Positions 57,218 through 64,000 of a stretch of DNA of 64,000 bases are shown here, in pieces; position 1 is the first letter of the stretch; every line of letters starts with the position of its first letter. The notes under the pieces were generated by a model that did no database searches, was not told the origin of the DNA, and saw only the letters and a list, made by a program, of their open reading frames with translations. The translations under genes and the position numbers were made by a program. Source of the DNA: Streptococcus cristatus AS 1.3089 (GTDB lineage: Bacteria; Bacillota; Bacilli; Lactobacillales; Streptococcaceae); NCBI RefSeq assembly GCF_000385925.1, contig NC_021175.1, forward strand, positions 1,309,501 to 1,373,500, given 5' to 3'.

Positions 57218-58207
57218 TTATTCCTTATCTAGCTTATAGTAAGGCTGATTGGGAACGGAAGCACCGATACTCGAAGCATAAATCCACTCTTTTCCTTCTA
57301 ATTGAGCGAAATTTTCAGCTTTTCCTGTCAAGATAACGCCGGAGAAAGTTAATTGATCACGATTTTCTGGTTCACGAATATCTAGCTGACCAAATTTCTT
57401 GAGATAGGACTCAACCTCATTGTACATGTTGTACCCACTAAGACTTGGGAAAAGATTTTTATCTGCCTTTTTCAGATAATCCAAGAAAGTCTGCTGCTCT
57501 TTCTTAGCCTCTTTTGCCTTCTTCCTAAAATCTAAATCATAAGTAAAGAGAAGACTAGCGTTAGCTCCATAGGTGAACTGGGGATCGGAATACTGTTCAA
57601 TATCATTTTCTGACTGACTGCCAATCCAGTACCAGTTAATCTTGAGATTGTTCGGTATCATCTGCTGGATTTCCTTATAGGTATAAGCTTTATCAAAAGT
57701 CAAAGCTACTTCCACCAATTGATTCGGCATTTCTTTGACAGAAGCCAACTCCTTAGGCATAGAATTACTATCCTTTGTCCCTTTGGCATTGATATTATAG
57801 AAGACCGGATATTTTTGACGCAGGGTTCGCGTATAGGTCCCTGAGAGAGACAAATAAGTCCCTTCCGCAGTCGGATCTCTAAAAGCACCTATGAGTGAAT
57901 AGTTTCCCTCATAGGAAGGATAAGCTACCTTCACTCCATCTAAATCCTTGAAACGATCAGAATGTAAGGTTCCTGAAAACAAAGAATTTTGAGTGTAGTA
58001 AAGACTGTCATAGTCAACATTAGGGTAGGCGATTTCCGACATAACTTCATACTCTTTCTGCAAATTTCGACCATTACTAGAGGCTAATTCTATCAATCCC
58101 TTCCCTAGTAAAAGCAATAAAGCTAAGGAAACAAGGCTACTGATGACAACCGTCTTCCAAAGTCGTTTTCTTTTACTTTTCTTCGCTAAAATTTCAAATG
58201 TTTCCAT
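57218..58207 (-). CDS. Anti-sigma factor-like membrane protein
   Basis: A 329-residue protein with a basic cytoplasmic start (KKSKRKRLWK), one membrane helix at about 20-42 and a long extracytoplasmic part resembling the sigma-factor-regulator C-terminal family. It overlaps the ECF sigma gene by 14 bases, the standard sigma/anti-sigma arrangement. It would hold the sigma factor at the membrane until an envelope signal releases it. No terminator is seen before tuf. Confidence 0.8.
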   Translation of the reverse strand: METFEILAKKSKRKRLWKTVVISSLVSLALLLLLGKGLIELASSNGRNLQKEYEVMSEIAYPNVDYDSLYYTQNSLFSGTLHSDRFKDLDGVKVAYPSYEGNYSLIGAFRDPTAEGTYLSLSGTYTRTLRQKYPVFYNINAKGTKDSNSMPKELASVKEMPNQLVEVALTFDKAYTYKEIQQMIPNNLKINWYWIGSQSENDIEQYSDPQFTYGANASLLFTYDLDFRKKAKEAKKEQQTFLDYLKKADKNLFPSLSGYNMYNEVESYLKKFGQLDIREPENRDQLTFSGVILTGKAENFAQLEGKEWIYASSIGASVPNQPYYKLDKE

Positions 58208-58709
58208 TTTTATATCCTTTCTTTTCCAATTTATGGCGGAGCTTAATTCGGCTACGCATGAGTTGTACTTTCACTTTACTTACCGAATACGACATGATTT
58301 GAGCGATTTCCTTTACTGTAAAATTTTGGAAATAATAAAGATCTAGAAGCATTGCTTCCTTAGTCGGGAGCTCTTCTATCGTCGACCTTAACAGCTCATA
58401 ATAGTCGTTTTCAAATGGTTGAATCACATCTTGTTTGAAAAATTCATTTTGCAAAATTTCTAGATAATGCCGATCGCGCCTATAGCGATCGATGTAGCGG
58501 CGGATGGAGACCCGATACATCCAAGCTCGCATCTTCTCTGCTGGGATGACCAGATCAGTCTCTAACATTTTGACAAAAACATCCTGCACCACATCCTCTG
58601 CCTCAGCCTTAGAAGCTCCTGACTTTTGCAGGTAGAAAACAATCTCTCGGGCAAAGCCAATCAAGATGTTTTCGTATTCATCCAGTTTGATAATCTCACC
58701 TCCCCACAA
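58194..58709 (-). CDS. ECF-type RNA polymerase sigma factor
   Basis: A 171-residue sigma-70 family protein of the extracytoplasmic-function class: region 2 EDVVQDVFVKMLETD with the following AWMYRVSIRRYIDRYRRDR, and region 4 ELPTKEAMLLDLYYFQNFTVKEIAQIMSYSVSKVKVQLMRSRIKLR. The start is probably the TTG at 58709, since a GAGGAG lies just before it and another GGGGAGGTGAG lies a few codons inside; the exact start is uncertain. ECF factors are rare in streptococci apart from ComX. Confidence 0.88.
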   Translation of the reverse strand: MWGGEIIKLDEYENILIGFAREIVFYLQKSGASKAEAEDVVQDVFVKMLETDLVIPAEKMRAWMYRVSIRRYIDRYRRDRHYLEILQNEFFKQDVIQPFENDYYELLRSTIEELPTKEAMLLDLYYFQNFTVKEIAQIMSYSVSKVKVQLMRSRIKLRHKLEKKGYKNGNI

Positions 58710-58852
58710 CTTCTCCTCAAATCTCTCTTTATTTGCACTTCTTTAAAAAGAATAACAAAATAGCCTTTCTAATCCAAAGCTCGCAGCTGCTACTTTTCAT
58801 TTTACTTTTCTCTACTCAATAATTTTCTATTCTTCCCCCTTTCTACTAGTAT

Positions 58853-58879
58853 AACGAATAGAAAGTCATTTTGGTTACA
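58853..58879 (-). promoter_or_regulatory. Candidate ECF-type promoter of the sigma/anti-sigma operon
   Basis: Minus strand TGTAAC at 58879-58874, 17-base spacer, CGTT at 58856-58853, the pattern of autoregulated ECF promoters (TGTAAC-N17-CGxx in B. subtilis SigX type). A sigma-A -10 TATACT overlaps, but has no -35 at the right distance. Confidence 0.5.
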
Positions 58880-58901
58880 AAAATTTCAAATACGACAAAG
58901 A

Positions 58902-58932
58902 AACCCTAGATAGATTGAAACTATCTAGGGTT
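58902..58932 (-). terminator. Terminator of the DUF805 gene
   Basis: AACCCTAGATAG / CTATCTAGGGTT perfect 12-bp stem with TTTC-type tail on the minus strand. Confidence 0.8.
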
Positions 58933-58947
58933 GACATCTTATAGATT

Positions 58948-59862
58948 TTACTGAGAGATTGACTCTGAGTTATTGATTTGTTCAGAAGCAGTTCCCAGAG
59001 CCTGTTCTGCAGTTTCAGCTTGAGACTGATGAGCTTCTACTGAATGAACTGATTCAGCTGGTTCTGAAACTGATGCTGAGAATGCTGATTGAGTTGGCTC
59101 TTGGCTTTGGGCTTGGCTAGCAGCAAACGGTTGACTTGGCTGGTTCACTTGATTCTGACCAAAAGGTTGCTGAGGCTGACCAAATTCTGGATTCTGAACG
59201 GGTGCTTGTTGCTGAGCAAATGGTTGACTTTGGCTAGCAGGCTGACCGAATGGTTGGTTTTGAACCGGTTGTTGTGCTTGGCCAAATGGTTGTCCTTGGT
59301 TAACAGGCTGAGCAAATGATTGGTTTTGAACTGGTTGTTGTGCTTGGCCAAATTGCTGACCTTGGAATCCTTGTTGACCATATGGAGCCCCATTAACTGG
59401 CTGAGCTGGTTTGCTAGCTTGGCAAAGGAGAACGATCATGGCAATACCACATGGTAAGCTGACTAAAGCAGCTAGGATATTCAACACTGGAATGAAGGAA
59501 GCTATTGATGGTCCTACAGTGAGAAAAATAAATGCCCAATGGAAACCAGCATCACGAAGACGACGAACAGTGATAGCAAGATTAGGAACGATAGTTGCAA
59601 ATCCATAGATAGCAAGCAAGAACATTATGAACGCAGCAAAACCAGCGCCAGCCATAGCTCCAGAAAAATCTGGTTCATAATCGTATAGCCCTGCATAATA
59701 AACTTCACTAAAAAGCGGAATGAGAAAACCAAAAAGGGCAATCAACGAAAATGGTAGGGTAAGCAAAAAATGACATAGGAAAACCCACCAGAAATCCGAA
59801 CGACTGGAACGACCACTAAAGTCTGCATAACGAGTCCAAAATTTTTTATAAGCAGAAAACAT
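58948..59862 (-). CDS. DUF805 membrane protein with a Gln/Pro-rich repetitive tail
   Basis: A 304-residue protein. Residues 1-145 are a DUF805 membrane domain: FWTRYADFSGRSSRSDFWW followed by four helices and LAITVRRLRDAGFHWAFIF. After that comes a long soluble tail of tandem FGQ-AQQPVQNQ-type units and a Ser/Glu/Gln end without an anchor motif. I choose the ATG at 59862, at 8 bases from GGAGG, over two earlier ATGs inside or too near that site. Function of DUF805 is unknown. Confidence 0.8.
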   Translation of the reverse strand: MFSAYKKFWTRYADFSGRSSRSDFWWVFLCHFLLTLPFSLIALFGFLIPLFSEVYYAGLYDYEPDFSGAMAGAGFAAFIMFLLAIYGFATIVPNLAITVRRLRDAGFHWAFIFLTVGPSIASFIPVLNILAALVSLPCGIAMIVLLCQASKPAQPVNGAPYGQQGFQGQQFGQAQQPVQNQSFAQPVNQGQPFGQAQQPVQNQPFGQPASQSQPFAQQQAPVQNPEFGQPQQPFGQNQVNQPSQPFAASQAQSQEPTQSAFSASVSEPAESVHSVEAHQSQAETAEQALGTASEQINNSESISQ

Positions 59863-59895
59863 AGACATCTCCTCCAAATTTTTATTAACAGGGTC

Positions 59896-59924
59896 ATTGT
59901 ATCATAATTTTAGCTCGAAATCAA
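59896..59924 (-). promoter_or_regulatory. Promoter of the DUF805 gene
   Basis: Minus strand TTGATT at 59924-59919, 17-base spacer with TGA before TACAAT at 59901-59896. Confidence 0.7.
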
Positions 59925-59968
59925 GGTAAGCTAACCCTAGCTGGCTATCAGAGCAAGGAAACAGAGCC

Positions 59969-62209
59969 TTACTTTACAGTCTCAATCTGCCAAGAATCCC
60001 AGCCACTAAAGCGAATGGCTCCCTGCTCATCTGTACGAAAAATCTGTGTCTGAATGTTCTCAAATCTGTCTAAAGTTTCCTGATGAGGATGCTTGTAACG
60101 GTTATTCTTACCCGCAGAAATGAGGGCAATTTGGGGCTGAAGCTGATGTAAAAATTCTGGGCTAGAGGAGCCCTTAGAACCGTGGTGGCCTGCTTTTAAA
60201 ACATCCACCTTGAGTTGCGGAAAACGCCGCATCAAGGTAGCTTCGCCATTCTCCTCTAAGTCTCCCGTAAACAAAAAGCTAGTTCCAAAAAACTTCCCGT
60301 ACAAAACGACAGAGTCATCATTGCTACCGTCGCCTGTATCCTCAGGATAGAGAACCTGCAAAGATCCATCAAAAATTGGAAGGCTATCTCCCACTTCTAC
60401 CGCATGGACTCTCGTCTGCATCCGCTCCAGTTTCTCCACAAAATCCGACTGAGTCAAACTTCCCTTAGATACATAAATTTCCTTTATAGAAAAATGCTTG
60501 GCTACTTCCAGCATATCGCCCATATGGTCCGTATCCGTGTGGGTCAAAACCAGCACATCCAAGTGACTCAGTCCCCGACTTTTCAGATAGGGAATCAAGG
60601 TCTTTTCTGCATTTGTCGAAGAAACCCTCTTCTGCCAGGCTTCTTTCTTGCCAATCTCCACTCGACCACCTACATCAATCAGAACAGATTTCCCCCGCCA
60701 ATCGCGCAAGAAAATGCTATCTCCCTGCCCAATATCAATGACGGTAATTTCATTTTGCAAGGGATGCTTTGTGAGGAAAAAGAGCAGAGCTAGAGCCAAG
60801 CTGAGTAAGATTAAGGCTTTCTTCTGTCTACGAAAATCATAAAGCAAGCTAAGAATGATCAGCAGACCTAGCATCATCCAGATGGATGGCTGACCAAAAA
60901 CCACTGGCCGTGAGGAAATAGCCGCCGTCCAACGAATCAGCCCTTCCAGCAGTTCAAACAAGGCATTGACCTGGGTAATTTTCAAAAGAGGCGATAGGGC
61001 AAAAATAAAGGTCAGGGCTGGAAGCATAAAAAGATCAAAAACAACTGAAAATAGAAAAGTCAGCAGAATAGACCAAGGCTGAAATTCAGAAAAATAGAAA
61101 ATCAGAATCGGCAAAATCCCCAGTGAAATGGTCAGACTTTCTGCCAGCACCTTTCGTACGGGAGGTAACTGCTCAAAATCCATGACCGAAATGACAAAAG
61201 CATAGGCACAGGAAAGAACTCCACCCGTCGTCAAGAGAAAATTGGGCATGAAAATGACTAGGAGCACGATCGTTAAAGCAAAGTTGTCCAGCTTGGTCAC
61301 ACCGAACTGCGAGAGCAACTTTTGCACTAAGCTCCTCACAACCGATACTGAAAAGCCCGTCAAACCCGCATAGATGAAGGAAAAGGGCGACTGAAGCCAA
61401 TCAACGGTTTCCCTTTTTAAACCAGATTTCAGGAGAATCCGGCGAAAACCATCCATGAAATAGCCGACCTGCATTCCAGATAGGGCAAAGAGATGGATAA
61501 TCCCCAGACTGGAATAAAGTTCATTCATCTCAGCAAAATCTGTATCCAAGTCACCAAACAAGAGTCCAGTCATATAGTGGCTCATGGGACTAGGAAAGTT
61601 TTCTTTGATATAAACCAAGGCTTTTCTGCGCCAGACCGATAACCAATCCCAAGTATTAAGACTGCTAAAATGCTGACTGGACTTGATTTGATTGATCTTC
61701 AAAATCCTGTAAATCCCCTGCGTTTTCAGATAAGCCCGATAGTCAAAGCCTGAAAAATTACGCTGGTCTTCTGCTAAACTAAGCTCTCCATCAATCTCCA
61801 AAAGCAGTTGATCACTCAACTTTTGAAAAGCTTGTTTTTCCTGTTCTGACTGGATTTTATAAAAAGCCTGATAGGTTCGACCATTGGAATGACCGCGAAA
61901 AGAAAGCGAGTCGCCATTGACTTTGATTGTATCTGGCTTCATCACAATGGCAGAGATAGTTTTCGGTTCATCTTGAAAGGCTTGATTAGCCATTTCTCTC
62001 CGAAATAGGAAAAATCCAGCAAAAAGACTCAAAAGCATCAAAACAAGCAGACTATTCTTCGTCGAATAAAGCCAAAAGAGCCGAACAAGGAGAGCTGCCA
62101 AACCCAGATAAACTGGCAGACTGCCTGTGTAAACAGCAAAGTAGGTCAACACTAGCAACAGACAAAAATAGATTGGTTTAATGGGAAATTTATTTATCCA
62201 CTGTGACAT
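59969..62209 (-). CDS. comEC: Competence DNA channel ComEC
   Basis: ComEC is the membrane channel that passes single-stranded DNA into competent cells. The 746-residue protein has about ten membrane helices with the ComEC/Rec2 signature FALSGMQVGYFMDGFRRIL and SFIYAGLTGFSVSVVRSLV, and a C-terminal metallo-beta-lactamase domain with VIDIGQGDSIFLRD and THTDTDHMGDM, likely a nuclease. It overlaps comEA by 20 bases. Confidence 0.95.
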   Translation of the reverse strand: MSQWINKFPIKPIYFCLLLVLTYFAVYTGSLPVYLGLAALLVRLFWLYSTKNSLLVLMLLSLFAGFFLFRREMANQAFQDEPKTISAIVMKPDTIKVNGDSLSFRGHSNGRTYQAFYKIQSEQEKQAFQKLSDQLLLEIDGELSLAEDQRNFSGFDYRAYLKTQGIYRILKINQIKSSQHFSSLNTWDWLSVWRRKALVYIKENFPSPMSHYMTGLLFGDLDTDFAEMNELYSSLGIIHLFALSGMQVGYFMDGFRRILLKSGLKRETVDWLQSPFSFIYAGLTGFSVSVVRSLVQKLLSQFGVTKLDNFALTIVLLVIFMPNFLLTTGGVLSCAYAFVISVMDFEQLPPVRKVLAESLTISLGILPILIFYFSEFQPWSILLTFLFSVVFDLFMLPALTFIFALSPLLKITQVNALFELLEGLIRWTAAISSRPVVFGQPSIWMMLGLLIILSLLYDFRRQKKALILLSLALALLFFLTKHPLQNEITVIDIGQGDSIFLRDWRGKSVLIDVGGRVEIGKKEAWQKRVSSTNAEKTLIPYLKSRGLSHLDVLVLTHTDTDHMGDMLEVAKHFSIKEIYVSKGSLTQSDFVEKLERMQTRVHAVEVGDSLPIFDGSLQVLYPEDTGDGSNDDSVVLYGKFFGTSFLFTGDLEENGEATLMRRFPQLKVDVLKAGHHGSKGSSSPEFLHQLQPQIALISAGKNNRYKHPHQETLDRFENIQTQIFRTDEQGAIRFSGWDSWQIETVK

Positions 62210-62882
62210 AGTCTTTTAACTTTTCTAAAGTTTTTGCACCAATTCCTGAAACATTTTTCAGCTCATCTACTGACTTAAACTTGCCATTGGCTTCCCGATA
62301 AGCGATGATGTCTTGCGCTTTCTTTTGACCGATGCCTGAAACGGTCTGAAGTTCAGCTTCGGTCGCCGTATTGAGATTGACCAAGCCAGACTTCCCTTTT
62401 GCCGTTTCTCCATTTCCAGCGGGCGTCTGACTATCTTGTGTCACATCTGCCCCTTCCTCACCGACTCTAGCTACATAAACAACCGCCTCATCTGTTAATT
62501 TTTGAGCTTGGTTGATGGATTTTGACTCGGCATCTGGCAGTAGACCACCTGCTTTTTGTAAGGCATCGTGTACACGCGCTCCTGCCCGCAACTGATAAAC
62601 TCCTGGATTTTTGACAGCTCCTTTGACATCAACGGTGACTTCTTTCTCAGATTCCTCCGAATCTATATTTTTTTCTGAGATTTTTTCTTGATTCGCACTT
62701 CTTTTTTCTGCATTGGTTTCAGATGAAGCTGATGTAACCACTTCCTGAGCCAGTGCACTGACTTGATTCTGTGGCTGAGCGTTGCCCTTCAGCAAGAAAA
62801 GCCCAGCCAAGACGACTCCTATCAAAGAAAGCCCAACAAAAATCTTGTATTCCTTTAATTTTTCAAGTATTTCTTCAAACAT
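62190..62882 (-). CDS. comEA: Competence DNA receptor ComEA
   Basis: ComEA binds double-stranded DNA outside the membrane and hands it to ComEC. The 230-residue protein has an N-terminal membrane anchor (FVGLSLIGVVLAGLFLL), a charged spacer, an SLBB domain (VDVKGAVKNPGVYQLRAG) and a C-terminal double helix-hairpin-helix (VNLNTATEAELQTVSGIGQKKAQDII, ELKNVSGIGAKTLEKL). The ATG at 62882 follows AAAGGAG and lies 20 bases after the ComX box. Confidence 0.95.
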   Translation of the reverse strand: MFEEILEKLKEYKIFVGLSLIGVVLAGLFLLKGNAQPQNQVSALAQEVVTSASSETNAEKRSANQEKISEKNIDSEESEKEVTVDVKGAVKNPGVYQLRAGARVHDALQKAGGLLPDAESKSINQAQKLTDEAVVYVARVGEEGADVTQDSQTPAGNGETAKGKSGLVNLNTATEAELQTVSGIGQKKAQDIIAYREANGKFKSVDELKNVSGIGAKTLEKLKDYVTVDK

Positions 62883-62902
62883 AATTTTCTCCTTTATCTT
62901 TT

Positions 62903-62910
62903 TATTCGTA
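62903..62910 (-). promoter_or_regulatory. ComX (SigX) box of the comEA-comEC operon
   Basis: TACGAATA on the minus strand, preceded by a T/C-rich tract, the cin-box/combox of late competence genes. Confidence 0.9.
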
Positions 62911-62974
62911 AAAGAAAAGGGAAAGTATAGAAATCTGAAACAAAGTTTCAAATATAAATAAGAAAACTAAAACA

Positions 62975-63148
62975 GAGGCTGGGACAAAAGTCCTAGCCTC
63001 TCAATTGTCTTTGGATTGTCGAGCAAGACGCAGTGGTTGAGTGGGTTCTATTACGCTGATTTCATCAGCTTTTACAGTCCTACTCAACTGTGCGGAGGTG
63101 GGATGACGAAATCGAATTCTAACGAATTACCGATTTCTGTCCCACTCT
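62975..63148 (-). repeat. MITE-like intergenic element, copy C (inverted, full length)
   Basis: Reads GAGGCTGGGACAAAAGTCC... to ...ATTTCTGTCCCACTCT on the plus strand, that is, copy A reversed, and includes an internal GCTGA-TGAAA-TCAGC hairpin. It separates plsC from the ComX-driven comEA operon and can terminate plsC transcripts. Confidence 0.75.
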
Positions 63149-63157
63149 ATGTCGGCA

Positions 63158-63898
63158 TTATTTTCTATGCTTATCTGGATCCCAGACAAAGCTTGCGAGG
63201 AAACTAAAAATGAAGGTCAGAATACCAATCAAAGCGGCTGGAATAAAGGCTAGTGCTCGTAAAATCCGCCAGAAGATATTTGGTTTTTTACCTGTCTGAT
63301 AAGGCGCCACTTCTGCGTCTAAACGGTCAAACTCAGCCTGAATCCGACGAGCCACTTCCTCAACTCCCTCATCGTTCATCTTTTTGATGTCAGAAATATC
63401 AATAGGATTGCCGAAGTTCATATCCACGCGCTCACCAGCTGCCAAGCCCTTGAGGCTCATGGGACCAGCATAGACTACTGGCATGATACGGACTTTAGCC
63501 ATCTTGGCAATCACTGCCACTCCTCCCTTGACATCTGTAGAATGGCGGCTGCCGCTCGGGAACATAATCAGGGAACGATTGCTCTTTTTCAGCATATTGA
63601 CTGGGTACTTGATCGCTGACGGACCAGGATTTTCCCGGTCAATAGGAAAGGCACCACACATGCGAATCCACCAGCCGAACACCCGATTTTCAAAGAGCTG
63701 TTTCTTGGCCATGAAAATGAACTGCTTGGGCTTGGTCGCAAAAGCCATGTAAACCGGATCCCACCATGTCCGGTGAGGAGCTACCAAGATATAATTTTCA
63801 TCTTGTGAAGGAATCTTCTCTTTATTATGGTAATGGGCATTGCCGTTTAAAGCCCAGAGGATAAAAATTACCAATCCTCGCAAATAGGTATAAAACAT
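63158..63898 (-). CDS. plsC: 1-acyl-sn-glycerol-3-phosphate acyltransferase
   Basis: PlsC acylates lysophosphatidic acid to phosphatidic acid in membrane lipid synthesis. The 246-residue protein has the catalytic HX4D motif HRTWWD (His42, Asp47), the glycerol-phosphate binding segment GAFPIDRENPG and the FPSGSRH motif, plus a C-terminal membrane helix. It stands upstream of comEA, an order found in other streptococci. Confidence 0.93.
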   Translation of the reverse strand: MFYTYLRGLVIFILWALNGNAHYHNKEKIPSQDENYILVAPHRTWWDPVYMAFATKPKQFIFMAKKQLFENRVFGWWIRMCGAFPIDRENPGPSAIKYPVNMLKKSNRSLIMFPSGSRHSTDVKGGVAVIAKMAKVRIMPVVYAGPMSLKGLAAGERVDMNFGNPIDISDIKKMNDEGVEEVARRIQAEFDRLDAEVAPYQTGKKPNIFWRILRALAFIPAALIGILTFIFSFLASFVWDPDKHRK

Positions 63899-63952
63899 AA
63901 ACTCTCCTTATTCAAACTGTGATTGTACTTGAAATTTATTACATCCTTTCTC

Positions 63953-63981
63953 ATTATACCCTATCCCATTATAGTCTGCAA
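63953..63981 (-). promoter_or_regulatory. Promoter of plsC
   Basis: Minus strand TTGCAG at 63981-63976, 17-base spacer, TATAAT at 63958-63953; AAGGAG ribosome site before the start codon. Confidence 0.75.
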
Positions 63982-64000
63982 TATTTTTCCAAACTTTGGC

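Overview
The window reads as a chromosomal segment of an oral Streptococcus of the sanguinis/mitis type. Supporting signs are MapZ and GpsB, lactate oxidase, CpoA-type glycolipid synthesis, the comEA-comEC operon with a ComX box, MurT-GatD, RexAB rather than RecBCD, a type-B rnpB, and a serine-rich-repeat adhesin with an LPNTG anchor. Species assignment is inference. Most of the segment is core genome. Accessory DNA sits at about 8.3-11.2 kb, 15.9-21.2 kb and 28.6-34.8 kb.

Layout. 0.1-8.3 kb: tsaE, a purine permease, a HAD phosphatase, a polar amino-acid ABC operon behind a CmbR/CysR-like box, and lctO. 8.3-11.2 kb: an IS remnant, an AbiH-family gene, an unassigned gene and a 42-bp minisatellite. 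11.2-15.5 kb: aldo/keto reductase, nagA with a NagR-type operator, and a Na/Pi cotransporter with a PhoU-like tail. 15.9-21.2 kb: a large serine-rich-repeat adhesin broken by two compensating single-base frameshifts, with no accessory Sec or glycosyltransferase genes beside it. 21.6-28.6 kb: the conserved cell-division block mapZ, THUMP methyltransferase, rnpB, gpsB, ypsA-like, recU, pbp1a.

28.6-34.8 kb is an eroded integrative mobilizable element: an intact IS3-family copy, a multiply damaged integrase, an XRE repressor with three related operators, an excisionase-like protein, a frameshifted Rep, MobC with only the first codons of a relaxase, a structured RNA or single-strand origin with its own promoter and terminator, and a RelBE-type toxin-antitoxin pair. 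A perfect 26-bp inverted repeat brackets most of it.

35-64 kb returns to core functions: obgE, glmM-cdaR-cdaA (c-di-AMP and wall precursor), divergent murT-gatD, a signal-peptidase homologue lacking its Ser/Lys dyad, a threonine T-box that drives a P-loop gene and then thrS, the two glycolipid glycosyltransferases, rexBA, tuf, an ECF sigma/anti-sigma pair with its own ECF-type promoter, a DUF805 protein, comEA-comEC and plsC.

A roughly 130-175 bp MITE-like intergenic element with imperfect terminal repeats and a terminator hairpin occurs three times (13.7, 28.6 and 63.0 kb). All positions, frames and motifs were read by eye from the sequence; no database search was run.
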